Positions 9,605 to 18,507 are shown, counted from the first letter of the stretch. The stretch: DNA of 47,914 nt from Candidatus Doudnabacteria bacterium (GCA_023246005.1 JAHFJG010000009.1:1-47914), one strand, 5' to 3'. Notes: generated from the letters alone by a model not told the origin. Made by a program: numbers and translations.

Positions 9605-10534
9605 TTATGAAACAATTTCCGGAGCTGGTAAAACTTCCTCTTGTTCAAATATTTGAGGTTTAATTAGTTGTAAAAAAGCCAAAATCCAAGCGGTTTGTTG
9701 AAACACTGCAACCACGGCTTGGGTAACAAAAAAAACAATTGAACCAAATACGATACTAAAAATTGTCAAACCCAAACCGACTGTCGAACCTCCCCTATGA
9801 TAAGCTAAATATGCTAAAAGTACAAATGGACTGACAGCTAATCCAGCCAAAAGTAAACTTAAAATAACAGACAAAATCATCAAACATAATAAGAGAAAAC
9901 TAAACACCAATAAAGTTGGCCAAGACTGGCTGATCAGTTCAAAACTGCGTTTAATCGCTTCGCCGATTTTAAAATCATACATAGTCACAAACATGGGAGA
10001 CAAAAAATTGATGAGGGTTGTAACAATCGATACTGGAATGAAAATTATCAAACCTAGAATGGATAAAATGATAGCTCGAATAAAAAATTTAAGGGAAAAC
10101 AGATAAAAAATTGGACTGACAATCAGGAAGGCCAAGACTAACAACAGTATCTGCATTAGCACCGTCACACCAAGCAGTCTTAGATTAAATAATCCACCGA
10201 CTCGTAGTGCCTTTATGAAAGAAGTTTCTTGCTTTTCCAAAATAGCTTTGACTGCGATAATATTTGCCGCCCTGGCTCGGAAAAAAAGTAATATTAATTG
10301 AAAAACCAAAAATAATATTAACAATAAAATGAAATTTCCTAAAAAGGGATGATTTTTGAAAATAATTAAATCAGTAGGCACTGGCAAAGACGACGAACTC
10401 TGTTGATTTTGAGAAACGTAACTGAAATTTAACAAATTACCCCAAACTAAAAACAGGCCGAAGATCCACAAGAACTTGTTGTTCTTGACTATCTCGTAAG
10501 CCTGCTTAAAAATTTTGCGATACTCCAGCTGCAT
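9605..10534 (-). CDS. Multi-pass membrane protein of unknown function
   Basis: About six hydrophobic segments; FKQAYEIVKNNKFLWIFGLFL opening. Confidence 0.75.
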   Translation of the reverse strand: MQLEYRKIFKQAYEIVKNNKFLWIFGLFLVWGNLLNFSYVSQNQQSSSSLPVPTDLIIFKNHPFLGNFILLLILFLVFQLILLFFRARAANIIAVKAILEKQETSFIKALRVGGLFNLRLLGVTVLMQILLLVLAFLIVSPIFYLFSLKFFIRAIILSILGLIIFIPVSIVTTLINFLSPMFVTMYDFKIGEAIKRSFELISQSWPTLLVFSFLLLCLMILSVILSLLLAGLAVSPFVLLAYLAYHRGGSTVGLGLTIFSIVFGSIVFFVTQAVVAVFQQTAWILAFLQLIKPQIFEQEEVLPAPEIVS

Positions 10535-10535
10535 T

Positions 10536-12419
10536 CTACACAGGAACTGATGCCAGTTGTCCGCTTGTGGTATTTTTAATTAATTTATCTTTTGGAATAA
10601 TGTCAGCAACCAAATTTTCGAATTCATCACGCTCCAAAGTTTCTTTTTCTACCAATTGGTTGGCGATTAAGGTCAGATGCTTGCGATATTTTTTGATAAC
10701 ATCCGAAGCTGTGCGGAAAGCCCGCTCTATGAACCCAGCGACTTCTTCGTCAATTTTTGCGGCAACTTTCTCGGAGTAATTTTTTTGTTCGGAAATCTCG
10801 CGGCCTAAAAAAATCATTTCATGACTCTCGCCAAAAGTCATAGGCCCCAAACTTTCTGACATGCCATAAGCCGTGACTAATTTGCGCGCCAAATTCGTCG
10901 CGACTTTTAAATCATTGGAAGCGCCTGTAGTTAATTCATTAAAAACTAACTTTTCCGTGGCATAACCACCCAAAGATACTGCCAAATCCGCCAAAAATTC
11001 TGATTTGGAATGTAAATTCTTATCTTCACTTGGCAACTTCATGGTAAAACCAGCGGCGCGGCCGCGGGAAACAATCGAAACTTTGTGCACCGGGTCAGCG
11101 TGCGGCAAGACAGTGGCAATTAGCGCATGCCCGGCTTCGTGCCAAGCTGCAATTTCTTTTTCTTTTTTCGAAAGTAAGTGGCTTTTCCGTTCAGGGCCTA
11201 ACATAACTTTTTCAATAGCAGAAATCAATTCAGTTTGACCCACTTCTTTCATATTTTTGCGCGCAGCCAAAATCGCGCCTTCATTCATAAGATTGGACAA
11301 ATCAGCTCCAGAAAATCCTGGCGTTCTTTCAGCAATGCTTCGCAAATTGACGCTCTTGGCCAGAGGCTTGCCTTTGGCATGGACTTGTAAAATTGCTTCC
11401 CGATCATTGATATCAGGCAGATCCAAAATCACCTGCCGGTCAAACCTGCCTGGTCGAAGCAGGGCCGGATCGAGTACATCTGGACGGTTAGTCGCGGCAA
11501 TGACAATGACATTGGTTTCATTTTCAAATCCATCCATCTCAACCAAAATTTGATTCAAGGTTTGCTCTCGTTCGTCATGCGATCCACCTAAACCCGCGCC
11601 TCGTTGTCGGCCAACGGCATCAATTTCATCTATAAACACGATGCACGGTGAGTTGCGCTTAGCTTTCTTAAATAAATCCCTGACGCGCGAAGCGCCCACA
11701 CCCACAAACATTTCTACGAACTCTGAACCCGAAATATGGAAAAAAGGAACATTAGCCTCCCCTGCCACTGCCCGGGCGACTAAAGTTTTGCCAACTCCTG
11801 GAGGACCAAGCAACAAAACACCCTTAGGAATTCTGGCGCCTAAAGAAAAGAATTTTTGCGGGAAGCGTAAAAATTCCACGATTTCTTTGAGTTCTTCTTT
11901 GGCTTCTTTCGCGCCGGCCACATCAACAAATGTCGCGCGCTTACGGCGATCTGATTGTTCCAAAACTTTTGCTCCTGATTGGCCAAATGACATAGCGCGA
12001 TTGTTTGAGCCTTGAACTTGGCGCATCAAAAACCAGATGAATGCTGCAATCAAAAGAAAAGGAATTAAAAACGGCAGTACAGTTGAGATAAGAAAAGATG
12101 AAGACGATGAAGCGTCGGAAACCTCAATTTTCAAATCTTTCTGTTTGCCAGAATCTACTCCAGCATCCTTCAGAGTTGTAAAAATAGACACCCCGTTCTC
12201 TTTTTCAGAAATTTGCTGGCTGCCATCTTTCAAATACACAGTCAGTTTGTCAATATTAACCACAATCCGATCAATCTTGCCGGCATTAGCTTCTCCTGCG
12301 ATTTGAGAAATCGAAACTGTATTTGCTGGACTGGTGTTATTGTTAAATAAAGTAAACGCGCCAGCAATCACGAGAAAGATGGCGAGAATGATTAATAAGT
12401 TCCGGATAAAATTCGACAT
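10536..12419 (-). CDS. ftsH: ATP-dependent zinc metalloprotease FtsH
   Basis: [62 protein letters not shown]. Confidence 0.97.
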   Translation of the reverse strand: MSNFIRNLLIILAIFLVIAGAFTLFNNNTSPANTVSISQIAGEANAGKIDRIVVNIDKLTVYLKDGSQQISEKENGVSIFTTLKDAGVDSGKQKDLKIEVSDASSSSSFLISTVLPFLIPFLLIAAFIWFLMRQVQGSNNRAMSFGQSGAKVLEQSDRRKRATFVDVAGAKEAKEELKEIVEFLRFPQKFFSLGARIPKGVLLLGPPGVGKTLVARAVAGEANVPFFHISGSEFVEMFVGVGASRVRDLFKKAKRNSPCIVFIDEIDAVGRQRGAGLGGSHDEREQTLNQILVEMDGFENETNVIVIAATNRPDVLDPALLRPGRFDRQVILDLPDINDREAILQVHAKGKPLAKSVNLRSIAERTPGFSGADLSNLMNEGAILAARKNMKEVGQTELISAIEKVMLGPERKSHLLSKKEKEIAAWHEAGHALIATVLPHADPVHKVSIVSRGRAAGFTMKLPSEDKNLHSKSEFLADLAVSLGGYATEKLVFNELTTGASNDLKVATNLARKLVTAYGMSESLGPMTFGESHEMIFLGREISEQKNYSEKVAAKIDEEVAGFIERAFRTASDVIKKYRKHLTLIANQLVEKETLERDEFENLVADIIPKDKLIKNTTSGQLASVPV

Positions 12420-12422
12420 TTA

Positions 12423-12725
12423 CCCCCACACCAAACGAATTTAAAAGTCGATTGACTTCTTAATTCGTATTAATAGTTGTCTCCTGGCCCTTGCCCCAAG
12501 CTTGAGATTATGTTCTCTATGACGCGCATCTTGTTCTGAAGCGTAAGCTTCATAATAAACAAGTGTTAACGGTCTTCTATTTCTAGAAGATGGCACAAGT
12601 CCTGAATTATGTTTTTTATATCGTTCTATTAAATTCTTTGTAGATCCAATATATAACAGCTGATCCTTCAAACTTTTTAAGATATAAACGAAAAACATAA
12701 TTCAAAACTCGTTATGGTGTGAGGG
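12423..12725. mobile_element. GIY-YIG ORF-bearing element, TIR family 2
   Basis: Left CCCCCACACCA-AACGAATTT; right (rc) CCCTCACACCATAACGAGTTT; single ORF inside; left end 3 nt from the ftsH ATG. Confidence 0.6.
12441..12698 (-). CDS. GIY-YIG nuclease domain protein
   Basis: MFFVYILKSLKDQLLYIGSTKNLIERYKKHNSG...PLTLVYYEAYASEQDARHREHNLK. Confidence 0.92.
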   Translation of the reverse strand: MFFVYILKSLKDQLLYIGSTKNLIERYKKHNSGLVPSSRNRRPLTLVYYEAYASEQDARHREHNLKLGARARRQLLIRIKKSIDF

Positions 12726-12767
12726 TGTAGCTTACAAATTTTACCTAATTTTGGAATAAAAGTCAAT

Positions 12768-12854
12768 TGGTGCCGACGGTCGGATTCGAACCGACATGCT
12801 CTTGCGAGTGCTGGGTCCTAAACCCAGTGCGTCTGCCAGTTTCGCCACGTCGGC
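12768..12854 (-). tRNA. tRNA-Leu (anticodon UAG), CCA encoded
   Basis: Minus strand GCCGACGTGGCGAAACTGGCAGACGCACTGGGTTTAGGACCCAGCACTCGCAAGAGCATGTCGGTTCGAATCCGACCGTCGGCACCA with long variable arm. Confidence 0.94.
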
Positions 12855-12860
12855 ATTAAC

Positions 12861-13100
12861 TTATTTTAGCTTTTTTAAGAATTCTTTACCAGTTCCCGAT
12901 TTCAAATATTTCTCTCTTTGTCTGGCAGAAACTCGATCTGAAAACTCTTCTGTATATATTAATTTAAAAGGCCTATATGCACGCGTTGTTCTTTCTTTAC
13001 CTAGATTATGCTGGACAATCCTCTTTTCAACATTAAATGCTAAACCTACGTAAATATAATTTCTTATCAAACTACTGATCGCATAGACTGAACATTTCAT
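12861..13100 (-). CDS. GIY-YIG nuclease domain protein
   Basis: MKCSVYAISSLIRNYIYVGLAFNVEKRIVQHNLGKERTTRAYRPFKLIYTEEFSDRVSARQREKYLKSGTGKEFL. Confidence 0.9.
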   Translation of the reverse strand: MKCSVYAISSLIRNYIYVGLAFNVEKRIVQHNLGKERTTRAYRPFKLIYTEEFSDRVSARQREKYLKSGTGKEFLKKLK

Positions 13101-13111
13101 AAGTTAATATC

Positions 13112-13174
13112 TTAGGTCCTAAACCTTGCATGCCTGCCTGCCGGCAGGCAGGTCTGCTGTTTCATCACCCCGGC
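13112..13174 (-). pseudogene. 5'-half remnant of a tRNA-Leu(UAG), interrupted by a 20-bp perfect palindrome
   Basis: Minus strand GCCGGGGTGATGAAACAGCAGAC[CTGCCTGCCGGCAGGCAGG]CATGCAAGGTTTAGGACCT: acceptor 5' strand, D-arm-like, anticodon loop TTTAGGA, then truncated. Confidence 0.65.
13133..13152. repeat. Perfect palindrome CCTGCCTGCCGGCAGGCAGG
   Basis: Read directly. Confidence 0.85.
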
Positions 13175-13212
13175 ATAATATATTAACGAATTGCGGATTG
13201 CGAATTACGGAT

Positions 13213-13590
13213 TTATTTTTTGCCTTTTCTAAAATTGTCCAAATAGACCATAAAGCCACCGATCTGATTGCCTAATTCTTCAAGTTTCTTATTTGCGTCC
13301 TCAAATTCGTCTTCAGTAATATAACCAACAACTAATGCTATACGTAACTGATTACGAACTTCCCCTACAGAACCCTTCGACATCCTAAGAAACCGTATAA
13401 ATTCGTTATTATTATTCTTCTCGAAACCTTCAACTATACAAGAGCTAACTCCAATCATTGCACCTCTAATCTGATCCCTGAGTTTAAAATCCTTACTGAA
13501 TTTTAGATTATTGGATAAATCGTAAACTAACTTTGTCAGCTTCAACGATTCTTGCCAAATTGGCAGTTCTTCGAATCTTTTATATTTCAT
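13213..13590 (-). CDS. Four-helix bundle protein (S23/TIGR02436-like)
   Basis: FEELPIWQESLKLTKLVYDLSNNLKFSKDFKLRDQIRGAMIGVSSCIVEGFEKNNNNEFIRFLRMSKGSVGEVRNQL. Confidence 0.88.
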   Translation of the reverse strand: MKYKRFEELPIWQESLKLTKLVYDLSNNLKFSKDFKLRDQIRGAMIGVSSCIVEGFEKNNNNEFIRFLRMSKGSVGEVRNQLRIALVVGYITEDEFEDANKKLEELGNQIGGFMVYLDNFRKGKK

Positions 13591-13686
13591 AATCCGTTAA
13601 TTCGTTAATCCGTAAATCCGCCAATTATCTGTGAGAAGTATATCAAAAGCCCTTAACATTGACAAAATTGACATTGACAAAATCTG

Positions 13687-13715
13687 TTGACAAAATCAAG
13701 CATTTTTGCTATACT
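13687..13715 (+). promoter_or_regulatory. Sigma70-type promoter for the 13882-17772 operon
   Basis: TTGACA - 17 nt - TATACT; two further TTGACAAAAT-like repeats just upstream. Confidence 0.7.
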
Positions 13716-13881
13716 TGGCCGTCATCATCATGATGATTTCGGCCTGCCCGCCGAAGACGAAAGTCAAAGGCGGGTTGCGGTCCGAAGCTCCTTAAAAACC
13801 GAATAATTCAAACTAAAATAACGGTCATCGAAAGGTGACCAAACAGTCAACAACTTAGCCGCCAACAGCGGGAGGTGTCAC

Positions 13882-15222
13882 ATGTCAGAACAAGGAAAAG
13901 TGAAGTGGTTTCAGAATGGCTACGGCAGGGTCTCCCGCCCAGACGGCAGTGAAGCGTTCCTGCCTCCGCGAACGTTCGCGAGAGGTGAGGATATCATCGG
14001 GGGCGATGAGTTGGAGTTTGACGTTGAACCTGATCCGGATCCCGCAAGGCCCGGAAAGTTTCTAGCAAAAAATGTGAAGATCATAAACAAGGTCTCACGC
14101 CCAACTCCTAGTCCCATCCCAATACCTGCACCTGCAGCGTCGCCGTTGGCTAAGGAAGAACCCGAGGCAAAAGTGTCGTGGAGATTTGATCCGCCAAAAG
14201 TGCAAGAAGGACTGATGCTGGTGCGAACCTTCATCGCTTTCAAATTCAACAACGACCCAGTGCCAGGAATCGACGTCTCGCTTTTCAAAGTCGACAGTCA
14301 AGCTGAGGAAACTCAAGTTCTAACCCCGACCAAGAAGGCGACGACGAACGAAGAAGGCGAAGTTTACTTCGCTCTGTATCTGGAACCTAGCATTGCTGCG
14401 TGCGATCTGTTTGCCAAAGTTGAAGGGAAGAAATATCCTTTCTTCTGGAGCAAGCCGATCACTGCGAGCGGTGCTGATGCTTCCAATGTTTACGACCTGG
14501 AACTCACCTCCAAACCGGTTAGGCCTGACGGCAAGTTCATGGTTCGCGCCATCACACGCAAAAATGGGGTCGCTCAATCTGATTCTTTTCACTTTTGTCC
14601 AACGTGGGAATGCAAAGTCACTCCCATTCTCGGACACATGGTGGAAATCACGGAAGTCTTTGTCAGAGGAGCTTACACGAGAGTAACTGGCCAACAGATC
14701 AATCTCAACACTCCGGACGGTCAGCTGGTAATTCAAGCTGACCAGACCGGACCTGCTGAAATGCGGATCCAATGGCCGGAGCCATGCCTGGAAATGCACA
14801 CCTCGAATGATGGCGTCGCTGAATTCCTGGTTGAATTCGAAGGGGACAACATGCCTATCGAAGGCCGATACCATGATAAGATTGTCAGCCTTAACCTGGA
14901 AAGGTCGATCGATGATGGCAAAAACTGGACCATTGAAGTACACAACCCGCCGCGCGACCTAGATCCAATCACGGGAATGTTTTTCATCAGCGTGATCACC
15001 CGGAAAGACGGCAAGCAAGCTGATTGCAAGTTCGTGACTATTTCTGAACCTGTCCCTGTTGAAATCAAACAGATGACAGCCGCAGGACCGGTTGCGGTTA
15101 TTGATCTTGCGTCAAAGAGTCCAGGAATTTACCAGCTCTATGTCGAATTCACTGGTCTCTATGCCAAGGTTACATTTCAACTCAACGACGGCACCGAAGC
15201 CGTCGTTCATCTGCGAAAATAG
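13882..15222 (+). CDS. Protein with divergent N-terminal cold-shock-like domain, Pro/Ala-rich linker and repeated beta-rich (possibly Ig-like) region
   Basis: GKVKWFQNGYGRVSRPDGSEAFLPPRTFARGEDIIGGDELEFDVEPDPDPARPGKFLAKNVKII resembles a CSD; good RBS (GGGAGGTG). Confidence 0.8.
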   Translation: MSEQGKVKWFQNGYGRVSRPDGSEAFLPPRTFARGEDIIGGDELEFDVEPDPDPARPGKFLAKNVKIINKVSRPTPSPIPIPAPAASPLAKEEPEAKVSWRFDPPKVQEGLMLVRTFIAFKFNNDPVPGIDVSLFKVDSQAEETQVLTPTKKATTNEEGEVYFALYLEPSIAACDLFAKVEGKKYPFFWSKPITASGADASNVYDLELTSKPVRPDGKFMVRAITRKNGVAQSDSFHFCPTWECKVTPILGHMVEITEVFVRGAYTRVTGQQINLNTPDGQLVIQADQTGPAEMRIQWPEPCLEMHTSNDGVAEFLVEFEGDNMPIEGRYHDKIVSLNLERSIDDGKNWTIEVHNPPRDLDPITGMFFISVITRKDGKQADCKFVTISEPVPVEIKQMTAAGPVAVIDLASKSPGIYQLYVEFTGLYAKVTFQLNDGTEAVVHLRK

Positions 15223-15230
15223 AGGACATC

Positions 15231-16022
15231 ATGGATGCTTCCACCGAAGGAATAAGGACAATCAAACACTTCATATGGCACACGTTTGAGGAATTGCTGG
15301 AGTTCTTCACAGGGGTGACCATCGGAGCCGTCGGTCATTACTTCGTTAGTGATACCGGCGCCGACGGCAAGAAAAAATTCAGCATCAACCTAAGGAACTT
15401 CCGCCTCGACGCGCCGCACTTTGCCAAAACCGTGGAAGATGTGGCGGAGTTCAATGCGCTCTGTCTCAAACTCCAACCGGGGCAGATGAAACAGCTCGAA
15501 CCATGGATGGTAATCCTCGGCAATCATCAGCGTTCGCATATCGAGATCAATATCGCTGAAATGACTCGCCGACAGAATCTGTCGCCTGACGCAACCACGA
15601 ACAATACTCTGGCTCGACAAGAAGCCTTCACAGCACTGGAGCAATTGGCTAGAGTGGATGCTGCTACTGATCCGGCGAATCCGAATCAGCCTCATCCGGA
15701 TCCAGTGGAACGTTGGAGGGCCAGAAATGCTCACGCCGTGGCGTTCAAACTCATGAGAGCAAACGAGAACGACTACCCCGGCGCCCGCTGGCCAGCAGAA
15801 ATTGGACAAGTCTTGCACGAATTCTTAGTGGAGTTCCAAGCGGCGAAGATGACCTGGGATCAGTGGATGACGCAGCTGACTTCCACAATCGATGCGGATA
15901 CCAACCGTCTCGAACAGGCTCGCATCGCTCGCGAACAAGTTCGCGCGCAAGGTGGATTGCGCGGGGCATGGAACCGGTTCAATCAATCACGACGCCGCCT
16001 GTCGGCTTTTCCGTGGGAGTAG
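15231..16022 (+). CDS. Hypothetical protein (263 aa)
   Basis: Long ORF immediately downstream in the same operon; no family recognised. Confidence 0.8.
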   Translation: MDASTEGIRTIKHFIWHTFEELLEFFTGVTIGAVGHYFVSDTGADGKKKFSINLRNFRLDAPHFAKTVEDVAEFNALCLKLQPGQMKQLEPWMVILGNHQRSHIEINIAEMTRRQNLSPDATTNNTLARQEAFTALEQLARVDAATDPANPNQPHPDPVERWRARNAHAVAFKLMRANENDYPGARWPAEIGQVLHEFLVEFQAAKMTWDQWMTQLTSTIDADTNRLEQARIAREQVRAQGGLRGAWNRFNQSRRRLSAFPWE

Positions 16023-16052
16023 GTTTAAGCCTACTTCCACAGAGGTACAATC

Positions 16053-16901
16053 ATGGAAGAAACACTCGGAACAGCACGTTCTGCCACGGCTTGGGGTATG
16101 CAAGCTGGTCGCAATGCCCTGGAAGAGACTCGCAATGGTCTCTACGACGTGATCGTACCAATCTACATTCTCGGGCTAGTCCTGCCGATTCCCATCGGCT
16201 GGATCGGCGACTTCATCGGTTGGCTGATTTTGCTCGTACCGACCGTCGTCCGACGAGCCAACATTGCACAGGGTTCCTGGTATGGCGATGCACTGGGATG
16301 GGTTCTTGCCCATATGGAAAATCTAGCAGGATTTTTCTACCACTTGGGGCATATTCCCGCCGCACTCGCGTTCGTTCTCGTCGGTTACTATTATTGGCAG
16401 ATTGTCGGTCGCGGCGTGATTGCGGAAGGAGCCGTGCACGCACTGCCAAATTGGCTACAAAACATCGTAGCCAAATGGAGTGTGCTAGCCGGGGTTCTCG
16501 GCCGAGATTTCCGCATCATGGCAAGCATTGGCATGTGGGGATCGGTTCTGCTCTGGGTACCGCTCGAATTCCCAGTGTGGCGACACGTCTACCACTACTC
16601 CGGAGCACTGGCCTTGACCATGGCTCTGACGTACGTGGTGGCGACGAGCAAGCACTTCGACACGTTCTGGCGAAAATTCTACGGCGGAAATTTGGTCTGG
16701 ATCGCAGCCAGACACGCTCTGGGACTTATGGGGTACGAGCTCGTCTCCCTATGGGCATACGTAAGCTCGACTTCGTTCGACTTCAGTGACCTCGACTCGT
16801 TCGAGATCATGCTTCTCTTTGTGGGACTGGCGCTGGTAGTTGCAATTGTGCTTCCAGCGTTGAGCAAATCAACATCAACGTCAACATCACCAAGCCACTA
16901 A
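16053..16901 (+). CDS. Multi-pass membrane protein of unknown function (282 aa)
   Basis: Multiple TM segments (DVIVPIYILGLVLPIPIGWIGDFIGWLILLVP...); same operon. Confidence 0.8.
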   Translation: MEETLGTARSATAWGMQAGRNALEETRNGLYDVIVPIYILGLVLPIPIGWIGDFIGWLILLVPTVVRRANIAQGSWYGDALGWVLAHMENLAGFFYHLGHIPAALAFVLVGYYYWQIVGRGVIAEGAVHALPNWLQNIVAKWSVLAGVLGRDFRIMASIGMWGSVLLWVPLEFPVWRHVYHYSGALALTMALTYVVATSKHFDTFWRKFYGGNLVWIAARHALGLMGYELVSLWAYVSSTSFDFSDLDSFEIMLLFVGLALVVAIVLPALSKSTSTSTSPSH

Positions 16902-16914
16902 CAGGAGACCAAAA

Positions 16915-17772
16915 ATGCGAAAAACGATCATTCTATTAGTGGTCCTGGTCTGCGCTGGGTATGCAATTCGCACTTGGCACGTTGGCAATCGTGCGAGTTA
17001 CTATCGAGAGGAAGCGAAAGTCGACCACAAGATCGGGCAGATGCATGTTGGCAATACCGCCAAGCTCGAAGACGAGACGAATCCAAAACTCATGAAGCAA
17101 TGGGTCAAAGACGTCGACGTCGCGAGCTTCACGGGGGCAATCCTGCCATCGGCAACCAGGTCTGCCGGCTTGGACAATGCCAAGGATGCCTGGCTGTCTA
17201 GAGCGCAGCGCAAAATTCCGTTGAGGCGCGATCCGTACGTCACTGGCGCTCAGAACGCCTGGAAAACGTTCTTTCCGGCGCACGAAGACATCCTCGTAAC
17301 AGTCGGGAAAGATGATCAGATCTGTAATGGGGAACGGATCAACGAATGCTACCATGCTGATGGGCCATACACAGGTTTCAAGCCCAGCATCATGGATGAG
17401 AAAAAAACGGTGATGCAGGATCCGGATCCCAAGCATGGCGGCAACCCATCATCACCGCCGGGAAACTATCGGGCTCTGATAGCCCGAATCAGCCAACGAG
17501 GCGGACACACCGCGATTGTCGAAACGGGTTTCCAATTCGCAATTTGCGGTGCAAGCGCTGGGGCTGGCGACACAGAACTCTGGACAAATGGGGCCACTAT
17601 AATTGGCCCATCGCACAATGTCCAGGATTTCTGGGGCGGTAGCGGCGGCTACAGCTTCGAAGCAAAACCTGATCGGTTGGCAATGACGGCATGCTTGCTT
17701 CGACCAGGCCAGCCGATCGTGCCACTCGATTCGCTGGCAACGCTGTCAACAATGGCAGCAAACAATCAATAG
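16915..17772 (+). CDS. Signal peptide/anchor-bearing extracytoplasmic protein of unknown function (285 aa)
   Basis: MRKTIILLVVLVCAGYAIRTWHVG N-terminal hydrophobic segment; preceded by AGGAG RBS. Confidence 0.8.
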   Translation: MRKTIILLVVLVCAGYAIRTWHVGNRASYYREEAKVDHKIGQMHVGNTAKLEDETNPKLMKQWVKDVDVASFTGAILPSATRSAGLDNAKDAWLSRAQRKIPLRRDPYVTGAQNAWKTFFPAHEDILVTVGKDDQICNGERINECYHADGPYTGFKPSIMDEKKTVMQDPDPKHGGNPSSPPGNYRALIARISQRGGHTAIVETGFQFAICGASAGAGDTELWTNGATIIGPSHNVQDFWGGSGGYSFEAKPDRLAMTACLLRPGQPIVPLDSLATLSTMAANNQ

Positions 17773-17817
17773 GAGGGTATTGGAAAAACCGATTCAGGCT
17801 ATACGCCTAATCACATA

Positions 17818-17856
17818 CGGGTGTGCGAAGCTACCAAGCTTCCGCACCCGTTTTCT
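17818..17856 (+). terminator. Terminator of the four-gene operon
   Basis: CGGGTGTGCGAAGCTACCAAGCTTCCGCACCCGTTTTCTTTTT. Confidence 0.8.
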
Positions 17857-17861
17857 TTTTA

Positions 17862-18009
17862 CCCAGTATATCAACTTCGATAATGGTTTTTGAATTTGCT
17901 TTTGCCAAAAGTAGTAGTTATTAATTTTTATTTAACCCTAATCTATAGTTTTAAAATTTAACTAATCAAAAACCATTAAGGGCAAAAGCATCGAAGTTGT
18001 ATTACTGGG
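17862..18009. mobile_element. MITE-like element, TIR family 1, 148 bp
   Basis: CCCAGTATATCAACTTCGAT ... ATCGAAGTTGTATTACTGGG; flanks TTTA / TTTG. Confidence 0.75.
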
Positions 18010-18014
18010 TTTGC

Positions 18015-18365
18015 CTAAAAAATTATTGGTTTTCTATCAATAAAAATTGATTGTATAAATCTTTTTTTCAACTCTTGATCATCAGACCAAGTCACAATAA
18101 TCAGTCTGTTCCCAACATAAAAATAAAGTTCTTGCCATGACAATTTAGATTTTCTACCAAGCACTTTCTTCGATGATAATCTCGTTTCTATTTCCTGCAA
18201 GATAGTTAAATATAATTTTTCGGCACTGGCCTTATAATTTTGGATAATCAATGCCTCACTCCATACACCGCTGTCTTGGTATAATTCAAAAAAAGCCTCC
18301 TCATAATGGCGGATAAATCGCTGCAACTCAACCAAAGCCTGCTCGCTAAATTGCAAATCTATCAT
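18015..18365 (-). CDS. RelE/ParE-like toxin candidate
   Basis: MIDLQFSEQALVELQRFIRHYEEAFFELYQ...AEKLYLTILQEIETRLSS...YFYVGNRLIIVTWSDDQELKKRFIQSIFIDRK; start overlaps the upstream small ORF. Confidence 0.6.
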   Translation of the reverse strand: MIDLQFSEQALVELQRFIRHYEEAFFELYQDSGVWSEALIIQNYKASAEKLYLTILQEIETRLSSKKVLGRKSKLSWQELYFYVGNRLIIVTWSDDQELKKRFIQSIFIDRKPIIF

Positions 18366-18507
18366 GCTTCTGGGTTTTGAGCGGGACCTGTTTTTTCCAT
18401 TGAGACCGTAGGCGTGCGCGCAATCGCTGGGCTGAAAGTTCCAAGTACGTTTCCATTTCTGCTTTAATCTCATCTAAGGAATAGGTTGTTGTATTATTCT
18501 TCTTCAT
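18346..18507 (-). CDS. Putative cognate antitoxin (53 aa)
   Basis: MKKNNTTTYSLDEIKAEMETYLELSAQRLRARLRSQWKKQ; overlaps the toxin start. Confidence 0.55.
   Translation of the reverse strand: MKKNNTTTYSLDEIKAEMETYLELSAQRLRARLRSQWKKQVPLKTQKHDRFAI

Noticed and set aside
15713-16789. 358-aa plus-strand ORF overlapping two other operon ORFs
   Set aside because: Arg/Ser-rich alternate-frame translation of a GC-richer region; the 15231-16022 and 16053-16901 frames have TM/helix-like composition and RBSs.
14320-17436. Several 70-207 aa minus-strand ORFs in the plus-strand operon
   Set aside because: Expected spurious long antisense ORFs in GC-richer DNA; no recognisable domain or RBS.
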